A stretch of 56,035 nucleotides of DNA from Endozoicomonas acroporae. GTDB taxonomy: Bacteria > Pseudomonadota > Gammaproteobacteria > Pseudomonadales > Endozoicomonadaceae. The stretch spans positions 1 to 56,035 of the forward strand of contig NZ_PJPV01000135.1 in assembly GCF_002864045.1 (NCBI RefSeq), given 5' to 3'. A program made the position numbers and the translations under genes. Shown piece by piece: positions 1-8,757 of the stretch. The notes under the pieces were generated by a model. That model saw only the letters and a list, made by a program, of their open reading frames with translations, was not told the DNA's origin and searched no databases. The stretch's first letter is position 1. Every line of letters starts with the position of its first letter.

Positions 1-14
1 AAAATTCCAGATTT

Positions 15-356
15 ATGTTAGGGGTGCTGAATAGTTACCGTTTTTCTATTGCCGCTGTCTTTTTTCTACTGTTAAACCAGTCAGTTCACGCACTTACGGG
101 TAAAGAGGATATGGATTGCCATCATACGCAGATGGGTTTGAACTCAATTCGTTCAGCTTTTCAGAAGTGGGAATACGGGCGTAAGCATCCGAACATTTAT
201 CGTGAACGTGCACCCGAAGCGATGATAGAGCATTACCGACGCTGGCAGGAATACCCTGAATTGCCTGCCCATATCCGTGGTGAAAGGGCAGCTCTGGCAA
301 TGGTATCAACCTTTCATCGCTGGAATGAGGCGAGAAAAGGTCGATGTTGCCAGTAG
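15..356 (+). CDS. Small secreted protein, function unknown
   Basis: A 113-residue protein with an N-terminal hydrophobic signal peptide (about residues 8-27, ending VHALTG). The mature part is charged and helical. It contains three loosely repeated segments ending in an aromatic/acidic cluster (QKWEYGRK, RRWQEYPE, HRWNEARK), suggesting two or three helical repeats, and a CC pair near the C-terminus. I do not recognise the family. The start lies only 14 bases into the window, so the upstream region and ribosome binding site cannot be judged. It ends two bases before the stop of the convergent TetR gene. Confidence 0.55.
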   Translation: MLGVLNSYRFSIAAVFFLLLNQSVHALTGKEDMDCHHTQMGLNSIRSAFQKWEYGRKHPNIYRERAPEAMIEHYRRWQEYPELPAHIRGERAALAMVSTFHRWNEARKGRCCQ

Positions 357-358
357 GT

Positions 359-1003
359 TTAACGCTGGTTTGGAGTAATGCCCAGCCCTTTCAGGACTAT
401 CCGGGTTAATGTCTCTGTTGCCTGGTCATAGTCAGACTGCTCAAGCGTATCTTTTCCAATGGCCCGAGCTATCTGGTAAGAGAAGTCTGCATAATGCTGT
501 GTGGATGACCAGAGTAGAAAGATAAGGTGCACAGGATCGACCGCATCCATTTTTCCCTGGTCAGACCATGCCTTGAACACCTGTGCCCGTCCCCGAAACC
601 ACATCTGATAGTCCTCGCCAAAATACTCTGTCAGGTGCGGACCGCCATTGATGATTTCCTGGGCAAAGAGTCTGGAGGCCAGGGGATTCTTCCGGGAGAA
701 CATGATTTTGGTATGGATGTAGGCGGCCAGCGCCTCTTCCGGGTCATCCTCAGGACTGAGGCTGTTAAAGCTCTGATCCCATAGCTTGAGGATATGCGAC
801 AGAACGGCAGCATAGAGCGAAAGCTTATTGCTGAAGTAGTAGTGAACGTTGGCCTTGGGCAGGTTTGCCCGTTCCGCGATGCGCTGCATGGTCGTGCCTT
901 TGAAGCCATGGGTCACAAACTCCTGTTCGGCAGCGGCCAGAATGCTTTTTTTATTATTTTCCCGGATTTTCCCGGGACGGTATTTTTTCGCAACTGCGTC
1001 CAT
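359..1003 (-). CDS. TetR-family regulator, RutR-like
   Basis: A TetR/AcrR repressor of about 214 residues. The N-terminal helix-turn-helix covers roughly residues 15-60 (AAAEQEFVTHGFKGTT, then ANLPKANVHYYFSNK). The C-terminal part resembles RutR of E. coli, including HLIFLLWSSTQHYADF near residues 160-175 and the order of the surrounding helices. RutR senses pyrimidines and binds sites of the form TTGACCA-nn-TGGTCAA. Similar palindromes occur between the purine genes xdhA and the NCS2 permease about 22 kb away, so this regulator may act there (inference). The ATG at 1003 is preferred over a TTG four codons upstream; neither has a strong ribosome binding site. It is monocistronic, with a family 2 palindromic element upstream. 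Confidence 0.85.
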   Translation of the reverse strand: MDAVAKKYRPGKIRENNKKSILAAAEQEFVTHGFKGTTMQRIAERANLPKANVHYYFSNKLSLYAAVLSHILKLWDQSFNSLSPEDDPEEALAAYIHTKIMFSRKNPLASRLFAQEIINGGPHLTEYFGEDYQMWFRGRAQVFKAWSDQGKMDAVDPVHLIFLLWSSTQHYADFSYQIARAIGKDTLEQSDYDQATETLTRIVLKGLGITPNQR

Positions 1004-1094
1004 ATGCTCATTCAATCCTGTTCGTGGTGGTAACCTCAGGTGATTGAGAGAAGTATTATTCCTGATACCGGCATGACCCTCAAGGAGTCAGGTG

Positions 1095-1297
1095 TCCTGT
1101 CGGACTTAAGACTGTCCTACGCAGCAGCGGCTCCTGCATTGCTCTAACTCCTGCATCCATGGAGTCGTGCGGTTGTGATAAATTGGTCTAAAATCCCTGC
1201 TTCTTCGTCAAATAGCCCCGCTATTCTCCTCAGAATCAGAAATTTATAGGCTCAATTTCTCACAATCCTCGCTACAGATGCTTAAGTCTGACAGGCT
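1095..1297. repeat. Family 2 palindromic element, copy 1
   Basis: A MITE-like element with terminal inverted repeats CCTGTCGGACTTAAG (1096-1110) and CTTAAGTCTGACAGG (1281-1295). The interior carries the family core around AAATAGCCCCGCTATT, also seen at 13225, 41751 and (degenerate) 52454. No open reading frame of its own. Its right end overlaps the last codons and stop of the coiled-coil gene at 1272, so that protein's C-terminal residues are encoded by the repeat terminus. Confidence 0.75.
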
Positions 1298-4200
1298 CCC
1301 GGGCATTATTATTAAAAGGAAAACTATCTCTGGACTTTGGCAATGGGGGTTGGTCAGGGGCTGGTGCCTTAAATATAGGCTCTACAGGGGACATATCGTC
1401 TAAATCAGTGATAATGCCAAGCAGGGAGGGAATAGATCCAAAGCTCCATGGTGTGTCAGCATCTGGAGTGCGAAGGGATGTGGTTTCTAACCCGGGGAAT
1501 GGTAATCCGGAGGTATTTAAAGCTGACCTTCTGTATTGTGATTCGTTGGTATTTGGGGCTGACCCGGTGCTCTCCTGCACAGGAGTGCTCAACGATATAG
1601 TTGAGAGTTTTCCTACGGGTACGGGCCACTGTGAACCGGAATTGAACGTCCCCGGATCACACATTGATAGTTGTTGAGGTGTGACTGTTGCCACTGCTCG
1701 TGCTGACTCTGTACCTGCTGAGGTCAATGGTGGCTGAACGATGTCAGGCTCAAATGTCGGGTTATCATCTTGCAATAATTGTTGGCATAGGACAGAAAAT
1801 GCAATACCGGTTTCATTACTAATGCCAGTAGGGCTATTCACCTGAGCTGGGTTGGTGCTAGTCCCGACAGGAACAACGGCCTCAGGGTTTAACGGTGCCA
1901 GTTGAGAAGGCCCGGGGTGGATTTTTGCTGTCTGTCCATTTGCAGCCAACATCTCATGTAATAGATCAATGGTAATATCTTTCTGCCTGAGGAGTGTTTC
2001 CATTCCCGTTTGGTAGTCCAGCAGTTGATCAGGCGTCATCTGGAGTATATTGACCTGCTGATTAACAGTATGATTGATTGCAGGAACATTTGTTTTCAGG
2101 TTATTCATTTCTTTCTTTAATTCATCGACTTCCCGACATTTCGCGTCTGCCAGAGCTTTTGTGCAAATGAGTTCTCTCTGTACTTGTTCTAACTGTTGGT
2201 CTTCATCCAGCAGTAGTGCCTGGTGCTGGATAAAAATAATGTCCTGGTCTTTCAATTGGCTGTTTTTATCCTGAGTTGTTGATTGTTGGTAATTGGTCAT
2301 GTTTTTTTGTGATTGGGTTAAATCATGTTCTAACCGGGTTTTCACTTGATCTAATGAAGTCACATGATCCAGGAGTCGGCAAAATTCTTCATGGCTGGCT
2401 TCAGTCTGGGCAGATATTTCTTCAAGATTGCCCTGAGCTCTTTCCAATTCATTCTGTGTATGGCTAGACTCTTGACGTATTATTTTAATGAGTTCTGTTT
2501 GCCTGGTCAGAGCATCTTGGGTAAGACTCAGGTCTTGCCCAATAGCTTCTTTTTCCAATATTGACTGTTCGAGATCTGATCTGATCTCAGTCAACCAGGT
2601 ATTAAGTTTTTTATTTTCTGTACTTAAACAATCTTCATGTGTTTTCAGGGAAGTGACTTCTGTTTGTAGTTGTAAAATACTTGCTTTACTCTCTTTCAGG
2701 CTATCTATCAGATTGTTTTTCTCTATTAGCTGTTCACGTTCATTTGATTCTTTATTGGCAAGCTCAGATTTAATATCTTCTAATTCAGATAACAGAGAGC
2801 TTTCCTTGTCATTCATCGTTTTTAAATTATTCTCATATCCTTTAACGAGTTCTTCATGGTCTTTCAGCCTGTCCTCAAGTTTGTTTTTTTCTATTAGTTG
2901 CTCACATTCATTGGCTTCTTTGTTGGCAAGCTCAGATCTGATATTTTCTAATTCAGATGTAAGAGAACTTTGCCTATCTTGCATTGTTTTCAACTCATTC
3001 TCATAAGTTTTAATAATTTCTTCATGCTCTTTCAGTCTGCTGACTTCCGTTTGCAACTGTGACATCCTTGCTTTGCTTGCTTCCAAGCTATCTTCCAGTT
3101 TCTTTTTTTCTATTAGTTGCTCACGTTCATTGGCTTCTTTGTTGGCAAGTTCAGATCTGATATTTTCTAATTCAGACAAAAGAGAACTTTGTTTGTCTTT
3201 TAATGTCTTCAAATCACTCTCATACGCTTTAATACGTCTTTCATATTCTTTTTTCAGGCTACTTATTTCCGATTGTGACTGTAAAGCACTTACCTCAGTC
3301 AATTTCAATTTATCTTCTAGATTCTTTTTTTTTATTAGTTGTTCACGTTCCTTTGTTTCTTTTCTGGCTAGTTCGTATTTAATATTTTCTAATTCGGATA
3401 ACAGAGAGCTTTGCTTGTCTTTCATTTTTTTCAAATCACTCTCATACACTTTGATGCTTTCCTTAGAATTTAATAGCTCTTTTTTAAGGTGAGTGATTTC
3501 TGATTCAAACTTGATTTTTTCATCCTGGTTGCTGGATTCTCTGAGTAATTGGCAAAGAAGTTCTCTCTCTTTTGCTAAAGTTTCAGCATTGTTTTCCAGA
3601 ACATTAACTTTACCTGCTAATTGTTCTGAGTTTGTTCTGTATTCTGTGATCTGGTCTTTTAGGGATGTCAGCCCTTTATCTTTCTCTTTAATATCTTTGT
3701 CTTTTTCTTTAATATCTTTTTCCTTTTCCTTAACCTTTTTTGAGAGTTCTGTGATTCTATTGCTTAAGCTTTTTTGTATACTATAATTACTTTTTAATTT
3801 TAAACTTGCTTTATTAAGATCCTGTTTCAGGCTTTTTAGTTCATCCTGATTGGTTTTTTCCTGCCTTTTAAGACTGTCAATTTCTTCTTCCAGTGATCTT
3901 GTTTTTTTGGTGTGATTTTGTTTTAGCTCTTCTATTTTTTTTGTTTTTGTTTTTATTTCATTTTGATATTGAGTTTTCAACTCTTCCATCTTTGCACTGC
4001 TTTTAAGTAATGTGTCTCTGGAAATTTTGCTTGCTTCTCTTGCTGATTGAATCTCCTTTTCCAGTTTGTTAATCTTTTTTTCCTTATCAGAAAGAGTGTT
4101 TCTGAATGATTCTGCCTCTTTAATTGACTTCTGACTTGTAGTTTTTTCTTCCATTAATTTTTGTTGCAGATTTGCAGCTTCTTTCTTTGTTTCTCTTGTT

Positions 4201-6167
4201 ATCAAGCATATAGATTCCACCATGTTTTTCATTGATCTTAATGGCTGGTTCGGTTCTTTATCTCCTGATTTATTCTTTTTTGTTTCTTTTTTTGGTGGAC
4301 ATATTTCACTTATATTTTTCTTGCATTGTTCTTCAATGTTTTTATATTCTTCTTCAAGTTTGCCTAGTTTGTCTTTTAGAAATCCTATGGTATCTGACAG
4401 TGATTTTACTTCACCCTCTAACGATATTGCTGACTCTTTTGACAGTTTTAGCTCTTCTGTCAGGCGTTCATTTTCTTTAATTAATGTGAGTTTTTCTTTA
4501 ATTTCTTCCTCTTTTTTTAACAGTAACAGATTGGCTTCTTCCAGTTTTTCTTCTGTTGCTTGTATTTGCTTTTTATATTCAAAAATTTCTTCCTTGTGAT
4601 TTTTTAGTTGATCAGTTAATTTTTTGTTTTCATCTGTTATCTCTGTATTATCTGAAGATAGTAACTCTATTTTTTCTACCAGATATGTTTTTTCGTCTGT
4701 AAGGTTTGATATATTTTTTTCAGACTCAGTAAGTCTCGATTCAAGTTCAAGATTTATATTTTTTACTATGGATAATTCATTTTCTGAAGAAAAACAATTT
4801 TTTAAAGCATCGTAATTTATATCTTCTCCAATTTCAGGATTTTCACTGCTGGGTATAGAGCTAACACCTGGTTTAAATGCAAGTAGAAAAGGAAAAATAC
4901 TATGGTACTTATGCTCATTTTTCCATAATTCTTCACTTCTAAATTCTTCTTTACTGGTGTTTCTGGGGTCTACCACGATAAAGTAGTAGTGCTTTAAATT
5001 CATTACCGCCGCTAGCAGGAACTCATATTTCTCAATATCCTGTGTCATGAGATCGTATTTTTCAGCATGAACAAATGGATAGATCAATGTAGCAAACGTA
5101 TGTTCAGAGTTAAGCTTATTAGCTGATGAACTTATGTTAAATTCAGTCGTTGCGACCGTCCTTCTTATAGGTACTCCAGTTTCAGGATGAAGATCATCTA
5201 CTTCATCCATACCGGGCATTTCTGGCATTATCTGAATAAAGTCTTTTAACGCCTGGTGGAAAATATCATGAACTTCGGGTGTACAGTTTTCCTGTTGGGA
5301 TGGTCTATAACCGTTGTAGGATGTTGCAATCAGTTTAGTGATTGCTCGCCATTGAGATTTACCAAAAAGCTGCAGACCCTTGCTGTCAATGTCTTCAGGT
5401 TTGAGAAATTGGTCACAGTGTCTAATACTGATTTTTTTCTTGTCTGATTCGGTTGGCTTTGGGTCTTTCAAGGATGAAGTCAGTTTCTCTCTGAGCAATG
5501 CTGCTGATCCTTTCCATCCTTTCCGGCTTATGAATTGTGTTAAAAATATGTCCAGACATTCCCATGCAGTTATTGGTTTTTTACCGGTTTTGTATTCAGT
5601 TTCATAAGAGAAGTAATTTTCACCTTCCTTGATGCCTCGTAAAACCATATTCTTTGCCTGATCCCAAAAATAATTAACCGTTGTGATTTTGCAATAACGA
5701 TCACCCCAGACAATTTTGACTAACTTCTTGTCATTTTCTTTGGTTATATCTTTGCATGACATCCATGCTGCCAGTATATTTTCCTCCATTATGGGGATAT
5801 CATCACCATGGTATTGGTTACAGAATGCATCCAGAATACTTTTAAAAGCACCCCAGAAATCCCCAAAAATTTTCTTTCCCTTGCCTTGTTTGGGGTCTTC
5901 GGTCAGATCTGTAAAAATCTGGTCATGGAGAATGTTTGCCTGCATTGTTATGGGCGGGGTAATTTTACGTGTTTTCAATACCTTTGCACGGGGGGAGAGT
6001 TGATCTGAGTCCTGAGACGTGTTGTGACGTTTTCTTGGATTGGTTGAATTATTGCACTCTAGTGCATAACCCATTGTGGATTTTTTTTTCCCCTGTCGAC
6101 CCCCAGGCTTTTTTTTCTGAGAGGCTTGTGGAGTGAAAAAATCCTGCTTTGCTGCGGATATATCCAT
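1272..6167 (-). CDS. Giant coiled-coil protein (1631 aa), possible effector
   Basis: A single uninterrupted frame. The N-terminus is very basic and carries clusters that look like nuclear localisation signals (KKKPGGRQGKKK, NPRKRHN, RAKVLKTRK within the first 70 residues). A globular region with no recognised domain runs to about residue 460. A long heptad-rich coiled coil occupies roughly residues 465-1365, and a proline/serine-rich tail ends in EPVRLKHL. Within the coil, about residues 920-1160, a unit containing SELANKEANEREQLIEK is repeated four times. There is no signal peptide. The ATG is preceded by AGGGA. The coding strand is A-rich and unlike the neighbouring housekeeping genes. Function is unknown; a structural protein or one secreted into host cells would both fit. 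The last eight codons lie in a family 2 repeat, so the original C-terminus may have been replaced. Confidence 0.8.
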   Translation of the reverse strand: MDISAAKQDFFTPQASQKKKPGGRQGKKKSTMGYALECNNSTNPRKRHNTSQDSDQLSPRAKVLKTRKITPPITMQANILHDQIFTDLTEDPKQGKGKKIFGDFWGAFKSILDAFCNQYHGDDIPIMEENILAAWMSCKDITKENDKKLVKIVWGDRYCKITTVNYFWDQAKNMVLRGIKEGENYFSYETEYKTGKKPITAWECLDIFLTQFISRKGWKGSAALLREKLTSSLKDPKPTESDKKKISIRHCDQFLKPEDIDSKGLQLFGKSQWRAITKLIATSYNGYRPSQQENCTPEVHDIFHQALKDFIQIMPEMPGMDEVDDLHPETGVPIRRTVATTEFNISSSANKLNSEHTFATLIYPFVHAEKYDLMTQDIEKYEFLLAAVMNLKHYYFIVVDPRNTSKEEFRSEELWKNEHKYHSIFPFLLAFKPGVSSIPSSENPEIGEDINYDALKNCFSSENELSIVKNINLELESRLTESEKNISNLTDEKTYLVEKIELLSSDNTEITDENKKLTDQLKNHKEEIFEYKKQIQATEEKLEEANLLLLKKEEEIKEKLTLIKENERLTEELKLSKESAISLEGEVKSLSDTIGFLKDKLGKLEEEYKNIEEQCKKNISEICPPKKETKKNKSGDKEPNQPLRSMKNMVESICLITRETKKEAANLQQKLMEEKTTSQKSIKEAESFRNTLSDKEKKINKLEKEIQSAREASKISRDTLLKSSAKMEELKTQYQNEIKTKTKKIEELKQNHTKKTRSLEEEIDSLKRQEKTNQDELKSLKQDLNKASLKLKSNYSIQKSLSNRITELSKKVKEKEKDIKEKDKDIKEKDKGLTSLKDQITEYRTNSEQLAGKVNVLENNAETLAKERELLCQLLRESSNQDEKIKFESEITHLKKELLNSKESIKVYESDLKKMKDKQSSLLSELENIKYELARKETKEREQLIKKKNLEDKLKLTEVSALQSQSEISSLKKEYERRIKAYESDLKTLKDKQSSLLSELENIRSELANKEANEREQLIEKKKLEDSLEASKARMSQLQTEVSRLKEHEEIIKTYENELKTMQDRQSSLTSELENIRSELANKEANECEQLIEKNKLEDRLKDHEELVKGYENNLKTMNDKESSLLSELEDIKSELANKESNEREQLIEKNNLIDSLKESKASILQLQTEVTSLKTHEDCLSTENKKLNTWLTEIRSDLEQSILEKEAIGQDLSLTQDALTRQTELIKIIRQESSHTQNELERAQGNLEEISAQTEASHEEFCRLLDHVTSLDQVKTRLEHDLTQSQKNMTNYQQSTTQDKNSQLKDQDIIFIQHQALLLDEDQQLEQVQRELICTKALADAKCREVDELKKEMNNLKTNVPAINHTVNQQVNILQMTPDQLLDYQTGMETLLRQKDITIDLLHEMLAANGQTAKIHPGPSQLAPLNPEAVVPVGTSTNPAQVNSPTGISNETGIAFSVLCQQLLQDDNPTFEPDIVQPPLTSAGTESARAVATVTPQQLSMCDPGTFNSGSQWPVPVGKLSTISLSTPVQESTGSAPNTNESQYRRSALNTSGLPFPGLETTSLRTPDADTPWSFGSIPSLLGIITDLDDMSPVEPIFKAPAPDQPPLPKSRDSFPFNNNAREPVRLKHL
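2715..3402 (-). repeat. Four in-frame repeats inside the coiled-coil gene
   Basis: Near-identical stretches of about 70 bases start near 2716, 2890, 3107 and 3330. They encode variants of SELANKEANEREQLIEK. Spacing between copies is about 175-225 bases, with related but more divergent sequence between them. The DNA-level similarity points to fairly recent intragenic duplication. Confidence 0.7.
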
Positions 6168-6589
6168 AAGTCCCTACTTTTCTCTGAATGGCTGCGTACA
6201 TCGCTGATGTGTAAATAAGCAATGTAGTGAATTGAACTTAACTTGCTTAGAACTTTCCTATATTAAATGGTTGCTGCTTTTGGTGTGTTAATCAGTGATG
6301 ATGGCATTTATAAAAGAGCAGACCGAACGACATTAACTTACGCCAGATCTTTGAACTCAAAAATGTCAGAAAGTTCCCTGTACCTGGTTTGGCCTGAAGG
6401 CCGCTGGGCGCTCACGACCACCACTCTTAATGTCAGCTGCATGAGGTTAACAAATCAGGACCAAACCAGAAAGGTCAGATTGTTTTTCTCGGAGTTGATC
6501 TGAGCAAAAATTGGCTCCCAACCTTGGCATAATCAAATAAGACGTACTATATTACGTACGTAGTTATACAGAAAACAGGAGAAAAGCCC
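6168..6589. other. Intergenic region, coiled-coil gene / yefM
   Basis: A 422-base divergent intergenic stretch holding the promoter side of both flanking genes. A 78-codon open frame at 6267-6503 has no recognisable product and no ribosome binding site, so I do not call it. Near 6483-6520 one frame reads VFLGVDLSKNWLP, which faintly recalls the start of IS110-type transposases, but it is too short to support an element. The yefM operator candidate lies at the right end. Confidence 0.4.
6541..6568 (+). promoter_or_regulatory. Candidate YefM-YoeB operator
   Basis: An imperfect palindrome around TTACGTACGTAG with a second GTAC core nine bases to the left. YefM of E. coli binds palindromes with a TGTACA core. 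Position (22 bases before the yefM start) and symmetry fit autoregulation; this is inference from family knowledge. Confidence 0.45.
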
Positions 6590-6832
6590 ATGAGCAGATA
6601 CAGCGCCAGCGAAGCCCGTGCAAACCTGTACCGGCTGATTGATGAAACCGCCCAAAACCATAAGCCAGTGCTTATTACCGGCAAACGTAATAACGCCATA
6701 CTGGTATCTGAAGAAGACTGGAGTGCTATTCAGGAAACGCTTCACCTGCTCAATATACCGGGAATGCGGGAATCCATTCGGGACGGATTGGCCAGTGATA
6801 TTTCAGATTGCAGTGAGGAGCCCGGCTGGTGA
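6590..6832 (+). CDS. yefM: Antitoxin YefM (Phd/YefM family)
   Basis: An 80-residue antitoxin. The N-terminal DNA-binding part reads SRYSASEARANLYRLIDE, followed by KPVLITGKRNNAILVSEEDW, both hallmarks of YefM. The acidic C-terminus (DISDCSEEPGW) is the toxin-binding tail. The start has a good ribosome binding site (AGGAG, 8 bases upstream). It overlaps the downstream toxin gene by four bases, the usual arrangement for translational coupling. It neutralises YoeB and should repress its own promoter together with YoeB. Confidence 0.93.
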   Translation: MSRYSASEARANLYRLIDETAQNHKPVLITGKRNNAILVSEEDWSAIQETLHLLNIPGMRESIRDGLASDISDCSEEPGW

Positions 6833-7092
6833 GTTGGAAATTGATATACACCCGTCAGGCCCAAAAAGATGCAAAGAAAATCGCAGCCGCAGACCTGAAA
6901 ACCAAAGCAGAGGCCCTGCTGCAAATACTGGCGATTAATCCATATCAAACACCACCACCTTACGAAAAGCTGTTGGGCGACCTGAGCGGCGCATTATCGC
7001 GGAGAATTAATATTCAACACCGGCTGGTTTACCAGGTACTGAAAAAAGAGAAAACCGTTAAAATCATCAGGATGTGGACACATTACGAATAG
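6829..7092 (+). CDS. yoeB: mRNA interferase toxin YoeB (Txe family)
   Basis: An 87-residue RelE-superfamily toxin that cleaves mRNA on the ribosome. Visible are YEKLLGDLSGALSRRIN and the C-terminal motif IRMWTHYE, which carry the Glu, Arg, His and Tyr positions used in YoeB/Txe catalysis. The start is GTG, overlapping the yefM stop as GTGA, so it depends on yefM translation. The length matches the family and the gene looks intact. It ends 13 bases before the convergent metallophosphoesterase. Confidence 0.93.
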   Translation: MSWKLIYTRQAQKDAKKIAAADLKTKAEALLQILAINPYQTPPPYEKLLGDLSGALSRRINIQHRLVYQVLKKEKTVKIIRMWTHYE

Positions 7093-7104
7093 TTGGTCAC
7101 TACC

Positions 7105-8352
7105 TTAATAAAGGGGATATACACCCTCACTCTCCAACTCGTAACTTGCACCCTGATCACTTTTCACAATACTGACCTCAAATTGATCTTCCTCAAATCG
7201 AACCAGCATGTATTTCTGGAACACCGTTGCGCCTCCCAGAAACACAGGGAGGTGCTCACCTGGTCCGTAGAAATCCCACAGGGTGTGAAAATCAACCTGG
7301 CCTACAAAAGAGTGCAGGTGACCGGCAAAAATGGCAGAAATTTTATATCGACGCAGGATATCTCTTATCTCATTGGTAAAACCGGATATGTGGTAGTTCA
7401 GGATAATATGTTTGCCTTCACTGCTGGCCTGTTCCAGGTCATTGGCCAGCCACTCTCTGGCGGATTGGATAGCAAAATAATCCCTTCGGGTCCTGGCAAA
7501 GTTCCAGCCATCCCATTGTGCCGTGTAGGTTGGGTAATTATTGAGTTGAACGAAATGGATGTCACCAATATCCCAGGAATAAGCAAAGCTTTTACTGAAT
7601 TTTTTTTTCAGTGATGGAAACTCGAAATAAGTCCCCGTGCTGTGATAGTCAAAACTGCGGACATTCAACGTACGCACATGATCTCGCAAATACAGCATCA
7701 TTCTGGAAGCACAGTTATTCAAAAAGCAGCCATCAACATTGTTGGAAATATCATGATTACCCAGGCCCGGATAGACGTTCATTTTTAATTCGTTGTGGTA
7801 TAGCTGGTAGTAGGCATCGAACTGCCAGTCATAACCAAAAGCGGTCAGGTCGCCATTGATGACGACGCCGGCCAGTTGTTCTTTACCCAGGTCATCCATT
7901 AATGCATTGAGGCTTTGCACATAATTCATATTTTCCTGCCAGGCTTTGTCCTGGTCATCACAATTTTCCTTTGATGATTTGCATGACCATGGATACTGAG
8001 GGTCTGACATAAATGCCATATAAAAATCGTGATGGTTGAACGGAATCAACCGCGCATAGGAAAAATTGTCTTCCAGCGCTTCTGCCACATTGCCGGTAGC
8101 GTTGAAATAGGTTCTGCACATGCCACTGCCATCCGGTTCATCACAGACCTCCAGTGCCTGATCGGAGGCCAGCTGGATCGGTGTGGCCGAATCATCGGCT
8201 TCACACAGAGGCAATAGCTGATCAGAGTAGTGTTGGAGTTCATGCAGGTTGGTGCAGTCTTGTTCTGTCGCCAGGCATTGATTCATGAACACTATGCCCA
8301 GGACGAGAGAGGTTAGGCTCTTGAATGCATTCCGGATGGTAAGGTGGGGCAT
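7105..8352 (-). CDS. Secreted calcineurin-like metallophosphoesterase
   Basis: About 415 residues with a signal peptide (PHLTIRNAFKSLTSLVLGIVF, cleavage near CLA-TEQ). Metallophosphoesterase motifs appear in order: SDPQYPW (motif I, with Gln where many relatives have His), NGDLTAFG, GLGNHD, NYHISG and FAGHLHS. Several cysteines in the mature part (DCTN, PLCEAD, VCDEPDGSGMC, SCKSSKENC) suggest disulfides and a periplasmic or extracellular location. The substrate is unknown. The ATG at 8352 is preferred because TGAGG lies six bases before it; the frame is open to a TTG 15 codons further upstream. It is monocistronic and convergent with yoeB. Confidence 0.85.
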   Translation of the reverse strand: MPHLTIRNAFKSLTSLVLGIVFMNQCLATEQDCTNLHELQHYSDQLLPLCEADDSATPIQLASDQALEVCDEPDGSGMCRTYFNATGNVAEALEDNFSYARLIPFNHHDFYMAFMSDPQYPWSCKSSKENCDDQDKAWQENMNYVQSLNALMDDLGKEQLAGVVINGDLTAFGYDWQFDAYYQLYHNELKMNVYPGLGNHDISNNVDGCFLNNCASRMMLYLRDHVRTLNVRSFDYHSTGTYFEFPSLKKKFSKSFAYSWDIGDIHFVQLNNYPTYTAQWDGWNFARTRRDYFAIQSAREWLANDLEQASSEGKHIILNYHISGFTNEIRDILRRYKISAIFAGHLHSFVGQVDFHTLWDFYGPGEHLPVFLGGATVFQKYMLVRFEEDQFEVSIVKSDQGASYELESEGVYPLY

Positions 8353-8483
8353 AATGGGCCTCATATTATTGCGAAGTGACTGCGTTATGATTTCCAAATC
8401 AATTTTAATTAACTAACACTATGAAAAGGTTAAAAATATATCGACAGATGATGGTTGGATTTGAACAAACCCGGAAAGTCTTT

Positions 8484-8527
8484 GCTATGCTCCCTCCGTT
8501 GTGCCTCGCATAGTAAGTAGCTAACCA
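8484..8527. repeat. Family 1 element fragment, left of orphan gene
   Basis: The 30 bases 8484-8513 match 10255-10284 exactly in inverted orientation, and they are followed by TAAGTAGCTAACC, the family 1 terminal sequence. It is therefore a truncated family 1 element, placed opposite to the full copy at 10205. Just left, TTTGAACAAACCCGGAAAG (from 8460) recurs near 10567. Confidence 0.65.
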
Positions 8528-8540
8528 GCCCAGGTAGCCA

Positions 8541-8636
8541 GAAAGTACTCCATTGAATCGTCCTGTCAGCCAGTAAGAGAAAGTCTGGATTAATCAGGCT
8601 TTCTTTCCGGTTATAACTGAACTGCTGGCCAACCGG
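8541..8636 (-). pseudogene. Duplicated 3' fragment of cysQ
   Basis: These 96 bases align without gaps to 11221-11316, the end of the intact cysQ, with about 10 differences. On the minus strand they read FSYNRKESLINPDFLLLADR, against the matching FSYNLKESLINPDFLVLADK of cysQ. No start or catalytic motif is present, so this is a nonfunctional remnant of a segmental duplication. It sits directly beside a family 1 fragment. Confidence 0.8.
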
Positions 8637-8757
8637 AAGAGTTCGGGAACCAAACTCTAACCCGGTTGTCCATAAAATTGATCGGTCAGTCAACATATCG
8701 GCTTTTGATCTGGTCAATCACAAGAATTTTGTTTTCATTTTACGTTCAGGAGTTTAC

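Noticed and set aside
2074..3786. Several plus-strand Ser/Phe-rich frames opposite the coiled-coil gene
   Set aside because: Their composition (SFSLISSS-type runs) is what the complement of a Lys/Glu-rich coiled coil produces; none has a plausible start or domain.
6267..6503. 78-codon frame between the coiled-coil gene and yefM, with a faint IS110-like phrase nearby
   Set aside because: No ribosome binding site and no coherent domain; VFLGVDLSKNWLP is too short to claim a transposase remnant.
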